Source of the DNA: CBDCBA01 sp965214125
Lineage (GTDB): Bacteria; Planctomycetota; Phycisphaerae; Tepidisphaerales; Tepidisphaeraceae
Length of the DNA: 64,000 nt
Assembly: GCA_965214125.1 (NCBI GenBank)
Contig: CBDCBA010000032.1
Coordinates: forward strand, 62,001-126,000
Direction of reading: 5' to 3'
The position numbers and the translations under genes are program-made. Under the pieces are notes generated by a model. It was not told the origin of the DNA. It ran no database searches and was given only the letters and a program-made list of their open reading frames with translations. Shown piece by piece: positions 24,501-33,212 of the stretch. The first letter of the stretch is position 1. Each line of letters starts with the position of its first letter.

Positions 24501-26486
24501 CGCCTGCGAGTCCGGGTAGCGGCCCAGCACCGAGCGGGCAGCGTCGGAGTCGCCCGCGCGGACCATAATCTGTGCCACCGCAATCGCCACCCGCTCGTCG
24601 TCGGGGGCGACCTCCAGCAGCCGTTCGCCCAGCCGGCGAGACTCCTCGACGCGATTGGTGTTGACGGCGAGTTGGAGCTTCGAGCGCAGCTCGCTTTCGG
24701 TCTCCTCAGGCATCGCCTCGTACGCCGCCGTCGCCTCCTCGCGCGGGGCGAGCTGGGCCTGAAGCAGTTGGACGCGGCTGTTGTCGGGGGCCAGCGTCGA
24801 CAGGAACGACGCGATCTGCCGGGCGTCGTCCGCCCGGCCGGTGGTGGCGTAGAGCTCGGCCAGGCGGAGGTAGTCGCCCAGCCGCATGAACTGGCGGGCG
24901 GTGGCCTGAAGCTGCTCGAGGTATTCCAGCTCGGTGCCGGGCTGGTTGAGCTGGCGGTTGGTGTCGGCCAGGAGGCGCAGCAGGCGGGCGCGGCCACGCC
25001 CGCGGTCGCCCCCGCCGGCGAAGTCGCCCGAGGTCCGCAGCGCCGCCGCGAGCAGGCGCAGGCCCTCGTACGGCTGGCCCGCGGCGATCTCGAGCTGCGC
25101 CTCGATGCGCTGGGCGTCGCGCTGCTCGGGGATGTTCGCCTGCCGGCGGGCCGCGGCCGACTCCGACAGGGCCGCCCGCGCCTCCTCCAACAGCTCGGCA
25201 CGCCTGGCCGCCTCCGACGTGGCGTCCCGCTCGGCGAGCACCGCGTCGGCAAGGTACTGCCCGGCCAACGCACGCACCTGGCGCGCCGTCGCACCGGCCG
25301 GACCCTTGATCTCCGGCAGCGGCTCAGACCGGGTCGCGTAGTTGGCCCGCAGCACCGCGGCGGCCTCGGCGGGACGATTGCGGTCCATCAGGAAGTCGCC
25401 GTGCGCCTTGGCCACCCGCGGATCCCACGGGCGCAGCTCTGAAAGCGTCGCGTACGTCTGCTCGGCGGCGGCGAAGTCGCGGGTGTCGGTCTGCAGGGAC
25501 GCCCGGTACAGGTGGGCCTCCAGGAAGTCGTCGGTGTACTTGTCGCGGTCGGCGTCGAGCGATTCGATTGCCGCGGCCGCCTCCGCGAGGGCGGCGTCGC
25601 GCAGCTCGACAGGCAACGCCCGGGCCGCCTCCTCGCCCAACGCTTCGCGCACCGACGCATCCCGCGCCAACTGCGCCGCCCACTGCGACAAGACGCTGTA
25701 CCCGCGCGACACGGTGGTCCGCACGGCCGCCACGTCCGTGGGAATGCCCTCGCGCGGCGTCATCTCCCCGGCCGCGTCGGCGACCTGAGCGAGCGTTTCA
25801 CGCATCGCCTGGACGCCCTCCATCAGCTCCGTCGCCGCGATGCCGCCGGCCGCGAACTGGCGTTGCAAATCGGCCAGCAACGCCGTGACGCCGGTGCCGT
25901 CGATCGGGGTGACGGGGACCGTCTCGCGCAGCGCCGCACGGGCGGCCTCGACCTCCTCTTCGGGGATCTGCTGCGTGGAGACGTTCGTCAGCGCCAGCGT
26001 GGCGGCGGCGTCGTAGATTTTCGCCTCGGCGTCGTCGGGCTGCTGGGCGAGCACAAGCCGGGCGAGGCGGCGGACCTCCTCGACGGCCCGGCCGGGCGAG
26101 CCCCCGCCGAAGCGGGCCCCGCGCGCGTAGAGCCGCAGGAGCGGCCGGATGGCCGAGAGGTCTCCGGGGTCGCTGGCGACAAGGTTGTTCAGCCCGCTGT
26201 AGATGGCCTGGATCGCCTCGTCACCCTCGGGGCCGCTCGTGTTGTACGAGAGGGCCTCGATGCCGCTGAGGCGGTACTGCGAGTCGTTCGTGGCGCGGTA
26301 GGCCTTCTCCCACTGTCCCGCCGCCAGGCCGTACTCGCCCGCGGCCTCGAACTCCTGCGCCCGCCGAACGGCCCGGCCGGCGTTCTCGCGGTACCAGTTC
26401 GTCGCGATCACGAGCCCCACCGCCAGCACCGCCACGGCGCTGGCGAGGATGATCAGCAGCTTGGTGTTGAGCCGTTTCTTGGCCAT
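21582..26486 (-). CDS. giant tetratricopeptide repeat protein of the exopolysaccharide locus
   Basis: A 1634-residue protein with one N-terminal membrane anchor (LIILASAVAVLAVGLVIATN, residues about 10-29) and then almost continuous TPR-like helical pairs, with repeated A-x-L/A-x-A-x-x-A patterns through to the C-terminus. The mature part is expected outside the inner membrane. Its place between the EpsI-like and Wzz/kinase genes matches the large TPR proteins of exosortase/PEP-CTERM exopolysaccharide clusters (PrsT-type), thought to be assembly scaffolds. Composition is highly Ala/Arg/Glu-rich. About 200 bp separate its stop from the kinase start. Confidence 0.85.
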   Translation of the reverse strand: MAKKRLNTKLLIILASAVAVLAVGLVIATNWYRENAGRAVRRAQEFEAAGEYGLAAGQWEKAYRATNDSQYRLSGIEALSYNTSGPEGDEAIQAIYSGLNNLVASDPGDLSAIRPLLRLYARGARFGGGSPGRAVEEVRRLARLVLAQQPDDAEAKIYDAAATLALTNVSTQQIPEEEVEAARAALRETVPVTPIDGTGVTALLADLQRQFAAGGIAATELMEGVQAMRETLAQVADAAGEMTPREGIPTDVAAVRTTVSRGYSVLSQWAAQLARDASVREALGEEAARALPVELRDAALAEAAAAIESLDADRDKYTDDFLEAHLYRASLQTDTRDFAAAEQTYATLSELRPWDPRVAKAHGDFLMDRNRPAEAAAVLRANYATRSEPLPEIKGPAGATARQVRALAGQYLADAVLAERDATSEAARRAELLEEARAALSESAAARRQANIPEQRDAQRIEAQLEIAAGQPYEGLRLLAAALRTSGDFAGGGDRGRGRARLLRLLADTNRQLNQPGTELEYLEQLQATARQFMRLGDYLRLAELYATTGRADDARQIASFLSTLAPDNSRVQLLQAQLAPREEATAAYEAMPEETESELRSKLQLAVNTNRVEESRRLGERLLEVAPDDERVAIAVAQIMVRAGDSDAARSVLGRYPDSQAAQLILEQLEGMASGGEARFDSLPPEQRLRLEARLAASRGDEEEAIAKLQQAAELSPDNPEILDPLFRALLATGRAEDARPLLPSLVTSARDGVGGETYRIELLLAEGETQAALQAAEALYNQYDSALPAARLYADALAASANAGGDTAARAVEVYEQALRIAPQDERSLAGIVGVLERAGRAEEAKPYIDRGLRVNPRNATLVRAAIGYELRYGDPSRILDVRRTAVEENPDDPAVRQALVDTLALAARGAANQDEPDRAQTLAQEAVDAAAAGLERSPESVGLLRSLVAAAPLAGDDAVARAKAILEERMTPSSSNSLIAEPAAVSAAAALLANTGDASGAEAVIRRHLAATPEAPARQRSLMLAGLAQLLEGQGQTQAALEVLEATKDQPAIRAQRVRLLAQAAARRDPNVPDALGRLRDEVAAADASDEPLSAGMLTTAAAAELDAGDPGRAQELASRAAQQEPGRSDTLYIQGIVALRQPAAERDLADAEAKLAQAVQANPRNVEAMRTLAEARLLRGDPDGAADALARLLDVRPDDVRARLGIVRLAMTQVPPDYGAADRQFRAAEAAGVGDNPQILISRAQMAERRGNLDDAIRYAQEATQAAANLNAGETAGDADLAAAPAAYVQAYTQLLVQAGRERDAIPLLDRVIAADGGPATWWARNSRAAALASAGRIDEARPAFEEAYRAANEASPAAAEATLAAAQAGVDHAFAYGLIADAVAAEGADPRLLLTASRLATRAGDLTAAADLVTRARARSQDLGQLDENAELGYELQLGTIELQMEPPQLEQAMERFRNVLAKRPTSEAAANNLAYAITLHVAAGGLGDDEATRLLREADRFGEIALTSAQERARQTGTAVNPNVADSAAWASTLLAIRTDNPQDIEAGLRRLEAVRSRAASDDEDFPELYYHIARAHEALDNLVAARTAVQTGMDLLDRRAAEPGGPRPSDSATRRRLEALSAELKGE

Positions 26487-26614
26487 CGGGTAAGTCTCGC
26501 TCCTTCAACTCGCCTGCGAATCGCGCTCAAACTCGCGTCGCGGGCCACGGGGGAAGCGAAGGCGGCGTGCCCTCGTCCGGAATAATGCGGGTCGTGCGTC
26601 CTCGTCCTTCGACT

Positions 26615-27559
26615 CTAGCGTGCGTCCGCCTCGGCCATGACCTGCTCCCAGTCGGGCAGGCACCGCTCGATCTGGGGCATCGCGTGGGTGAGGAAGTCGC
26701 TCAGCACCGCCTGGTCGAGCCGCTCGTCCTCCGCGGCGGTGCCGCTGGGGGCCATTACGCCCGCCTCGATCTTGGCGAAATAGGCGTGGGTTTCGAACAG
26801 GTTCTGAAGTCGCTTGCGCACACCGGTGATCGCGTCGTACTCGTAATCGCCGTTGACTTGGAAGAAGTAGGCCACGCTGTTGGTCTGCGCCGCCTGCCCC
26901 GGCCCGGCGGGCATCTGGAACTGGCTGAAGCTCACCGGCATCGCCCCGCCCGCGACGCCGTCGACGTTGCCCGTCCGCACGCCCGGCAGCTCGACGCGGC
27001 GCGTCTGCCCGAGCATGTCGTATCCCCCGCCGAGCATGCAGCGGTCGGGGATGTGCGGCACGGTGTCGACCGCCCCCGTGTAGTAGGCCACGTGCAGCCG
27101 GATCATCGACCGCGGCGACGTGGTGACGGCGTCGCGGAAGATCTGCTCGCGCAGATCCAGCAACCGCTGGGCCGTCTCCTCGCCCGCGGGCTTGGCCATC
27201 ACCGCGTCGAACTCGGCGACGAGCTTCGGGTCGACCTGCCGCGTGTCCACGTAGCGACGCTCGACGTACTCGGTGGTCCCGAGCGTCTCCTCCACGTCTG
27301 GCGGGAAGCGCTGGTCGACTGATACCTGCAACCACGGCCCCAGCCGGCCCGGCAAGGCGGCGATCGGCTCGCGCAGCGAAACGGCCTCCTTCTTGAACTG
27401 AAGCTTAAAGGCGTTCACCGACGCGTTGAGCCCGAACGCCCCCGCCAGCAGGATCAGCCCAACGATCGCCAACGCCGCGAACCGACGCCGCTCACTCGGA
27501 ACGGCCACGGCCTGGGGCTCGGGGGTGGGGTCGGGGGTGAAGGCGTGTGAATCGGTCAT
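26615..27559 (-). CDS. EpsI-family exosortase-associated protein
   Basis: A 314-residue protein. The cytoplasmic head is followed by a membrane helix (ALAIVGLILLAGAFGLNASV) and an extracytoplasmic domain of the EpsI/DUF3485 type: LPGRLGPWLQVSVDQR near residue 90, MIRLHVAYYTGAVDTVPHIPDRC, and PVSFSQFQMP. The Cys in HIPDRCMLGGGY is part of the family motif. The family accompanies exosortases and may process or guide sorted proteins or polysaccharide. ATG at 27559 overlaps the stop of the exosortase gene by 4 bp (ATGA), so the two are translationally coupled. Confidence 0.83.
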   Translation of the reverse strand: MTDSHAFTPDPTPEPQAVAVPSERRRFAALAIVGLILLAGAFGLNASVNAFKLQFKKEAVSLREPIAALPGRLGPWLQVSVDQRFPPDVEETLGTTEYVERRYVDTRQVDPKLVAEFDAVMAKPAGEETAQRLLDLREQIFRDAVTTSPRSMIRLHVAYYTGAVDTVPHIPDRCMLGGGYDMLGQTRRVELPGVRTGNVDGVAGGAMPVSFSQFQMPAGPGQAAQTNSVAYFFQVNGDYEYDAITGVRKRLQNLFETHAYFAKIEAGVMAPSGTAAEDERLDQAVLSDFLTHAMPQIERCLPDWEQVMAEADAR

Positions 27560-28884
27560 GCGGTCCTCGGGGTCGGTGCGGTTGCCGCGGCGGGCTCGTC
27601 GTCGTCCTCGACCTCCACGAAGAGGTGGTCGAGGATCCAGACAACCCCAATCAGCATGAAGAAGGCCGGCACGAGCATCACCAGGCCGACGAGCTTGTGC
27701 GTGAATCCCTCGGCGACGGCCTCGCTGACGTAGACGTAGCTCACGCCCATCCCGCTGACGCGGCCGACGTTGCAGATGATCGCGATCGGCACGGCACTCG
27801 CCACGATCAGCAGGCGCTGCCACAGCGGGCGCTCGCCGCCGAAGATGAACCCGATCGCCGCGCCGGCGGTGATGAAGGTCATCAGCGACCGCATCCCCGC
27901 GCACGCCTCCTCGACGTTGAGCACGTGCTCCTCGCCGCTGTTGGAGATCACCATGCGTGTCCCCTCGACGTAGGTCTCGACTTGGCTCAGGTTCATCACC
28001 ACCACCGCCACCTTCGCCGCCAGGAACTGCAACGGCAGGGCCACCTTGCTGTAGACCAGCCCCGGCCAAGGGATGGCGCAGACGAGGAACGCGATCGGGA
28101 ACCACGCGATCCGCATGATCTGCCACCCGCCCAGCGTCAGCACGACGCCGAACAGCGTGAGCACGAGCCCCAGGTCCTTCAGGTAATCATTCTGCCCCGG
28201 CCAGATGCCGTAGCCGCTGAGCAGCAAACCGGCCAGCAGCGTGCCCAGGCCCCAGTCCAGCAGCAGGATCAGTCCGCCCAGCACCGCCACGCCGAAGCAG
28301 AGCGGCCCGGCGTAGCCGGCGAGCGTCGTCCCCACCAGGTCGGTGCCCAGCGATGAATCAAAGAGAAACTGCCCGGCAACGCCGGCCGCGACGATCAAGG
28401 CTCCGCCGAGCACCCGCGAGCGTCCCGCCGAGCGGCCGGTGACGACCAGGTCGAGGAGCATCGCCAGACCGCCGACGATGCCCGCGATCGCGTACGGCAG
28501 CGGTTGGCCGCCAAACGGCGAATCGGGGACGCGCCAAGCGAAGAGCGTCGCCACCCCGCCGAAGAATGCCAGCACCGCCCCGCCCGCGAGCAGCCACGGC
28601 CAGCGCGACGCCGGCAGCAGCGGCCGCACCTCGGCCCTCCGCAAGTCCTCGCGGCGGGTCCAGAGGTAGTAGATGCCCAGCACCGGCACGAGGATCGAGT
28701 GCGACCAGTTGTCCTTCTGCGCCCCGTCGATCGGGTTCACCTTCGCCCACAGCCGCAGCAGGTTCGGCCAGTACAGGGCGGCCATCAGCACGAGGACCAC
28801 GCCCGCGCAGGCGATGGCCCAGGCGCGGACCGAGGCCGCCTCTTGCTGGCGGGTGACGAGGTTGGGCGTCGTGGTGACGGTCAA
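27556..28884 (-). CDS. exosortase (membrane sorting transpeptidase)
   Basis: About 442 residues, nearly all membrane helices. The N-terminal WSHSILVPVLGIYYLWTRR is the typical exosortase opening. The proposed catalytic residues are Cys in NVEEACAGMRSLMTF, Arg in CNVGRVSGMGV, and His in GFTHKLVGLVMLVP. Exosortases cleave and transfer C-terminally tagged (PEP-CTERM-like) proteins. An extra block of helices lies between the N-terminal motif and the catalytic core, making it longer than the roughly 300-residue minimum. The most likely start is TTG at 28884; in-frame codons further up are out-of-family. No PEP-CTERM substrate is encoded here, so targets lie elsewhere. Confidence 0.87.
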   Translation of the reverse strand: MTVTTTPNLVTRQQEAASVRAWAIACAGVVLVLMAALYWPNLLRLWAKVNPIDGAQKDNWSHSILVPVLGIYYLWTRREDLRRAEVRPLLPASRWPWLLAGGAVLAFFGGVATLFAWRVPDSPFGGQPLPYAIAGIVGGLAMLLDLVVTGRSAGRSRVLGGALIVAAGVAGQFLFDSSLGTDLVGTTLAGYAGPLCFGVAVLGGLILLLDWGLGTLLAGLLLSGYGIWPGQNDYLKDLGLVLTLFGVVLTLGGWQIMRIAWFPIAFLVCAIPWPGLVYSKVALPLQFLAAKVAVVVMNLSQVETYVEGTRMVISNSGEEHVLNVEEACAGMRSLMTFITAGAAIGFIFGGERPLWQRLLIVASAVPIAIICNVGRVSGMGVSYVYVSEAVAEGFTHKLVGLVMLVPAFFMLIGVVWILDHLFVEVEDDDEPAAATAPTPRTA

Positions 28885-29233
28885 GCGGTTCTCTCTCCCC
28901 TGCGCCGGCACACGCGGCAATGGTCGGGCGGTCTGTGCCCCATACGAGAGGCCGGCATCGGTTGCATCGGCCCGACGCCTGCCCCGCTTCGGGCCCTCGC
29001 CCCATTCGGGCGCGGCCGGCGAAGCCTTACAATTTATCGCGTCCGTGCGGGAAACCAACCGCCCGCCCGATAATGCTGCGCAAGCGGCGCTGCGGGCGGA
29101 GTGTCTGGGTCCTACGTCGCCGCGTCCGCCCGCGTTCGGCGGGATCGTTGGGCCGCGCTCCAACGCACCGCGGCGCAGCCACTTGGGTGACTGCGCCGGT
29201 GGCCGGTTTCGGTTGTCCGCGGGGCGGTTAGGG
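28885..29233. other. non-coding gap inside the exopolysaccharide locus
   Basis: About 350 bp between the Wza-like gene and the exosortase gene, both on the minus strand. I see no supported ORF, no strong terminator and no repeat of the families found elsewhere. It may hold a separate promoter for the exosortase-to-kinase part of the locus. Confidence 0.35.
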
Positions 29234-30664
29234 CTAGAAGTTGCCCTCGCGCTGGCGGGCGAAGTTGCGGTCGTAGAGGAAGCCGAAGCCGTACGTCACG
29301 CGGAAGGCGTTGCGGAAGGCGGCCAGGAACGGCGCGGGGAAGTTCGTGCCGACCATCACCATGTCGCCCGGCTTGATGTACAGGTCCGGATCCTGGCCGA
29401 CGAAAATCTTGGCAAGGTCGACGCGGATGAAGACGTCCTGGTCGCCGAACTGCCGCACGAGTTGCGTCCGCTGCGGCACGGCCACGGCGTTGAGCCCGCG
29501 GGCCGAGGCGATGGCCCGCTTGAGCGTCACGCGCTCGCCGGGAATCAGGTTGAACGACCCGGTGACGGCCGCGTTGCCGTAGACGTAGTAAAACCCGCCC
29601 GCCTCGGCCGGAACGATGATCTGATCGTTGGGCCGGATGATGATGTTGTACTTGCGCTGGCCGTCGAGCAGCTCGCGCAGCGGGATACGGATGACCTCGA
29701 CGTCGCCGGGCTCCTGCGGGGCCTCGAACGCGAAGTCGGACGTGTTCCCGCCGCCGGCGTTGCCGCCCTGCTGCACGGCGAAGGTTGGGCCGTCCCAGTC
29801 GTCGCCGGCGTCGGAGGAGCCGGGGCGCAGCGGGTCGTTCTCGTCCGGGAGCACGCCCGAGTCGCCGCCGGCCGGGGCGTTGCGGTTGCCGTCGCGATTG
29901 CCGTTGTTGTTGCCGCGGTTGGAGCGGGCGGTGTCGGTGTCGCGGATGACAAAGGCAAACTCGGCGGCGACCCGCGACTCGCTGATGCCCCGCGCGTCGG
30001 CCAGGGCGTCGAGCATGCGGTACTCGGGCCGCTCGATGATGTATCGCCCCGGCTGGCCGACCGCCCCGCCGACAATCGAGAACCGCCGGTTCTTGGCATC
30101 GACCGTGATGACGTTGATCCGCGCCGCGCCCGGCTGGAAGATGCCTGCCCGGACGTACGCCTCCTCGATCGCGTCGGCGGCCTCGGACTCGGTCAGGCCA
30201 TCAACGGGCACCTCGCCCACGTCGGGCATGTTCACGTTGCCGGTGTCGCTCACGCTCTTGGGCTCGACGAACTGCTGGCCCGGCAGCGGGAAGTCGGCGA
30301 TCTGGACCCGCAGCAAGTCGCCGGGGCCGATGATGTAATCCTCGGTGATGACCTCCAGATCGCCCGCCCGCACGTCGCGGGCATCGCTGTAGGCGCCCTC
30401 GGGGCTGCTGACGCCCAGGTCGAGGTCGTCGAGGATGACCTGGACCACGGGCGTGGCGCGGCCCTGCTCGTCGAGGCGGTTGCGCTTCTGCGGGTCGACG
30501 AGTTGGGTCGGGTCGAGAAAGCTCTTGACCTCGCACCCGCCGGACAGGCCGGCGACCAGCGCGCCGACCACGGCCGCGGCGGCCCCGGCAAGGCGGCGGC
30601 GCCCGCGGCGCCCGCGGCGGTGGAAGGGGGAGGACAGCGGGGGCATCGTCGAGTCAGCGGGCAT
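29234..30664 (-). CDS. polysaccharide export lipoprotein, Wza-like (Poly_export + SLBB)
   Basis: About 476 residues. An Arg-rich head and hydrophobic stretch ending in GLSGGCEVKSF give a lipoprotein signal. The Poly_export domain starts at DYIIGPGDLLRVQIADFPLPG near residue 120, with NVNMPDVGEVPVDGLTESEA. SLBB-like ligand-binding segments follow (INVITVDAKNRRFSIVGG, and VYGNAAVTGSFNLIPGERVTL near 380). A low-complexity Asn/Gly/Asp linker (about 240-310) interrupts the repeats and is longer than usual. It forms the outer-membrane exit for the polysaccharide and is the first gene of the locus. The start at 30664 or 30646 is uncertain. Confidence 0.85.
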   Translation of the reverse strand: MPADSTMPPLSSPFHRRGRRGRRRLAGAAAAVVGALVAGLSGGCEVKSFLDPTQLVDPQKRNRLDEQGRATPVVQVILDDLDLGVSSPEGAYSDARDVRAGDLEVITEDYIIGPGDLLRVQIADFPLPGQQFVEPKSVSDTGNVNMPDVGEVPVDGLTESEAADAIEEAYVRAGIFQPGAARINVITVDAKNRRFSIVGGAVGQPGRYIIERPEYRMLDALADARGISESRVAAEFAFVIRDTDTARSNRGNNNGNRDGNRNAPAGGDSGVLPDENDPLRPGSSDAGDDWDGPTFAVQQGGNAGGGNTSDFAFEAPQEPGDVEVIRIPLRELLDGQRKYNIIIRPNDQIIVPAEAGGFYYVYGNAAVTGSFNLIPGERVTLKRAIASARGLNAVAVPQRTQLVRQFGDQDVFIRVDLAKIFVGQDPDLYIKPGDMVMVGTNFPAPFLAAFRNAFRVTYGFGFLYDRNFARQREGNF

Positions 30665-31061
30665 GGGCGATGGGTTGAACCGCGGTGCGGGCCGCGCAGC
30701 GAATGGGCGAGAGCGCGGGAGGGCGAGGTGTGACCGGAGTGGGCGGTGGTGGGCCGGTGGTGGGCCAGGCGGGGGCGGGTGGTGGGTCGGGCAGTTTGGC
30801 GTTTCACCCGGTCGCCGCAAGGCGCGGGCACGGCGATTATTCACCCGGCGGCGCCGGCGCGTCCTTTTCCCTATCGTCCACGTCCCCCGCCGGGCTGAAG
30901 CGACGCCGCCCGGAGAGCCGCCGGGCGCGTGCGACAGAGAGGCGGCGGCGCGGGGAACGGTAGGAACACGAGCGTCACGCGACGTCCCTAGCATCCCATG
31001 CCCGCCGTTTGCCCGCTGGCTTCCCGTGCCCGCCGCGTCCGCTTGCCCGCCGATCGATCCC
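30665..31061. other. divergent promoter region between the Wza-like gene and lpxC-fabZ
   Basis: About 400 bp separating two divergently read loci, so promoters for both should lie here. The sequence is G-rich on the plus strand, with repeated GGTGGG/GGCGGG words near 30743-30795. I cannot pick out a reliable -35/-10 pair, and no gene is supported. Confidence 0.4.
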
Positions 31062-32489
31062 GTGGAGACGCCGCCGACCTCCCTCGCCCGCCGCACCCTC
31101 CGCCGGACGGCGTCGATCGAGGGGCCGGGCCTCTTCAGCGGGCAACCCGTCGGCGTAACGCTCCACCCGCGCGACGCGGGCGCGGCCGACCCCGGCATCC
31201 GCTTCAGCGTCCGCGACGCCCACGGCGTCAACGGCCACCCGCCGGTGCTGGCCCACGTCGCCAACGTCCGCCAGCAGCCGCGGCACACGGTGCTCCAGGG
31301 CGAGGGGTTTGCCGTCGAAACTGTCGAGCACCTGCTGGCCGCCCTCGCGGGGCTGGGCGTGACCGACGCCGACATCGAGTTGGCGGACCTGCGCGACGCC
31401 GACGCGGCGCCCGAGGGCGCCGTGTCGCTGGAGGTGCCCATGGGCGACGGCTCGTCGCGCGTCTTTGTCGACGCCGTCGGCGAGGCGGGGGTCGTCCCGC
31501 TGGCGGGCGCTGCCCGGCCCCTGGTGATCGACCGGCCGATCTACGTCAACGACGGCGACTCCACGCTGGCCGCCCTGCCGGGGCCGACGGACGCGCTGGA
31601 GATCATCTACAGCTTCGACGGCCCCGCGCCCGTCGGCCGGCAGGCGCACAGCTTTCGGCTGAACCACGGCGAAGCGCCGTCCGACGGTGGGCCGTTCCTG
31701 AGCGAGCTGGCGGGTGCCCGGACGTTCATTTTCGCCGCCGAGGCAGAGGCGTTGAAGCAGCGCGGCTGGGGCGGGCACCTGTCGTACAGCGACCTGCTCG
31801 TGCTCGACGCCGACGGCCCGCTCGGCGGCAACGCGCTGCGATGGCCCGACGAGCCGGTGCGGCATAAGGTGCTCGACCTGATCGGCGACCTGAGCCTTGT
31901 CGGCCGGCCCCTGTGCGGGCGGATCGTGGCGCACAAGAGCGGCCACGCCCTGAACCACCAGCTCGCCCGCGCCCTGCTCGAGGCTGACGCCGAGAAGAAC
32001 GCCGGGCCGAGCGTCAGCCCATTCGCCCACCTGCTGGGCCGCCCCGGTGCCGAGGCGGCCCTGGACATTCGCAAGATCCAGCGGATCCTGCCCCACCGCT
32101 TCCCGATGCTGCTGGTCGACCGCGTCCTCGAGATCGACGGCGACCAGCGCGCCGTCGGCGTGAAGAACGTGACGATGGGCGACGTCTACTTCCTGGGCCA
32201 TTACCCGCAGCAGCCGATCTTTCCGGGCGTGCTGATCGTCGAGGCGATGGGCCAGCTCGGCGGCATTCTGCTGTCGCGCAAGCTCGAGCACACGGGCAAG
32301 ATCGCCGTGCTCTTGAGCATGGACGGCGTGAAGATGCGGCAGAGCGTGACGCCCGGCGACCAGCTCGTGCTCGTCGCCGAGGCCGTGCGCGTCAAGAGCC
32401 GCACCGGCCACGTCCGCTGCGAGGCGTACGTCGGCGCCAAACTCGCGGCCGAGGCGGACATTAAGTTCATGCTCGTCGACGCGGAATAG
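31062..32489 (+). CDS. lpxC/fabZ: bifunctional UDP-3-O-acyl-GlcNAc deacetylase / 3-hydroxyacyl-ACP dehydratase (LpxC-FabZ fusion)
   Basis: A 475-residue two-domain enzyme. The LpxC half (about 1-320) has zinc ligands in TVEHLLAALAGLGV and HKVLDLIGDLSLVG, with catalytic His in HKSGHALNHQL. It opens with the classic TSLARRTLRRTASIEGPGLF. The FabZ half (about 330-475) has ILPHRFPMLLVDRV and GHYPQQPIFPGVLIVEAMGQ, holding the hot-dog His and Glu. The fusion couples the committed step of lipid A synthesis to a fatty-acid dehydratase that competes for the same hydroxyacyl-ACP pool. GTG at 31062 is chosen as start because the LpxC fold begins there; ATG at 30998 is out of frame. It demonstrates lipid A synthesis. 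Confidence 0.92.
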   Translation: METPPTSLARRTLRRTASIEGPGLFSGQPVGVTLHPRDAGAADPGIRFSVRDAHGVNGHPPVLAHVANVRQQPRHTVLQGEGFAVETVEHLLAALAGLGVTDADIELADLRDADAAPEGAVSLEVPMGDGSSRVFVDAVGEAGVVPLAGAARPLVIDRPIYVNDGDSTLAALPGPTDALEIIYSFDGPAPVGRQAHSFRLNHGEAPSDGGPFLSELAGARTFIFAAEAEALKQRGWGGHLSYSDLLVLDADGPLGGNALRWPDEPVRHKVLDLIGDLSLVGRPLCGRIVAHKSGHALNHQLARALLEADAEKNAGPSVSPFAHLLGRPGAEAALDIRKIQRILPHRFPMLLVDRVLEIDGDQRAVGVKNVTMGDVYFLGHYPQQPIFPGVLIVEAMGQLGGILLSRKLEHTGKIAVLLSMDGVKMRQSVTPGDQLVLVAEAVRVKSRTGHVRCEAYVGAKLAAEADIKFMLVDAE

Positions 32490-32493
32490 ACAC

Positions 32494-32583
32494 TTTGGGA
32501 TTGGTCATTTGGGATTTGGGATTCGGGATTGGGCAGACGCCGCCCAGCGTTGATCCCAATCCCAAACCTCCAATCCCCAATCC
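32494..32583. repeat. imperfect inverted repeat, family J (TTGGGATT type)
   Basis: The left arm (32494-32533) is built of repeated TTTGGGATT/CGGGATTGGG words, and the right arm (32555-32583) is made of complementary CCCAATCCC/CAATCCCC words. Pairing is imperfect. It lies between the convergent ends of lpxC-fabZ and the zinc-ribbon membrane protein gene. Confidence 0.7.
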
Positions 32584-32588
32584 GCTCC

Positions 32589-33212
32589 TTACCGGGCCAT
32601 GTTGGCGTTGATCATCTGGATCACGAAGCCGGTGAAGAGGAACGCGGTGATGATCCCGCCGATGTCGCCGACGACGAAGTAGCTCGCGACCACGAACAGC
32701 AGCGCCACGCCGTAGCCGGCCCAGATGTTCTGCGTCAGGCCCAGCACCAGGCCGGTCACGCCGCCGAAGATCGCGTAGTAGACGACGTTGAGCGCGATCA
32801 GCACGAGGATGACGACCACGATCGCGCCGGTGCCGACGGCATCGGCCAGGATCCCCGTCACGCCGCCGAAGGCGAAGCCGACCACCGCGATGAGGATGCC
32901 GAAGATGATGCCGCCCATGACGCCCCAAATCGCGCCAGAGATGATGCCGATCACCATCGCCCGCACCGAGTCGGGCGAGTTGGCCATGAACGACGGCTTG
33001 TGCCGCCCCGATCGCATGCTCGTCCCCTCGCGCGCCGCCTGGCGGGCGGCGGCGACCTTTTGCTCCTGGTCGGCGACAACCGCCCCGGTGTCAATCACTC
33101 CCCTGCACTGCGGGCAGCGCACCTTCTTGCCGACCGACGCGGTTTTGACCTTGAGCTTCTTCCCGCACGCGGGACAGGTGACGACCGTGCCGCTCGCGGT
33201 GCCGGATGACAT
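32589..33212 (-). CDS. zinc-ribbon plus multi-helix membrane protein
   Basis: A 207-residue protein. The N-terminal CPACGKKLKVK and VRCPQCRGVI form a CxxC-CxxC zinc ribbon of MJ0042 type within the first 40 residues. A charged linker leads to about four or five Gly/Ile/Val-rich membrane helices (about 75-200). No catalytic motif is visible. Similar ribbon-plus-membrane proteins are common in planctomycetes but uncharacterised. A second small protein with a related ribbon lies at 56942-57130. ATG at 33212 places the ribbon right at the N-terminus. Convergent with lpxC-fabZ and divergent from lpxA. Confidence 0.7.
   Translation of the reverse strand: MSSGTASGTVVTCPACGKKLKVKTASVGKKVRCPQCRGVIDTGAVVADQEQKVAAARQAAREGTSMRSGRHKPSFMANSPDSVRAMVIGIISGAIWGVMGGIIFGILIAVVGFAFGGVTGILADAVGTGAIVVVILVLIALNVVYYAIFGGVTGLVLGLTQNIWAGYGVALLFVVASYFVVGDIGGIITAFLFTGFVIQMINANMAR

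Noticed and set aside
27556..29163. Longer N-terminus for the exosortase from 29163
   Set aside because: The added 93 residues are Arg/Ala/Gly-rich with no family match and run through non-coding sequence; TTG 28884 precedes the normal start of the fold.
28673..30733. Plus-strand ORF of 686 residues across the exosortase/Wza region
   Set aside because: Antisense to conserved genes and spanning an intergenic gap; no family features.
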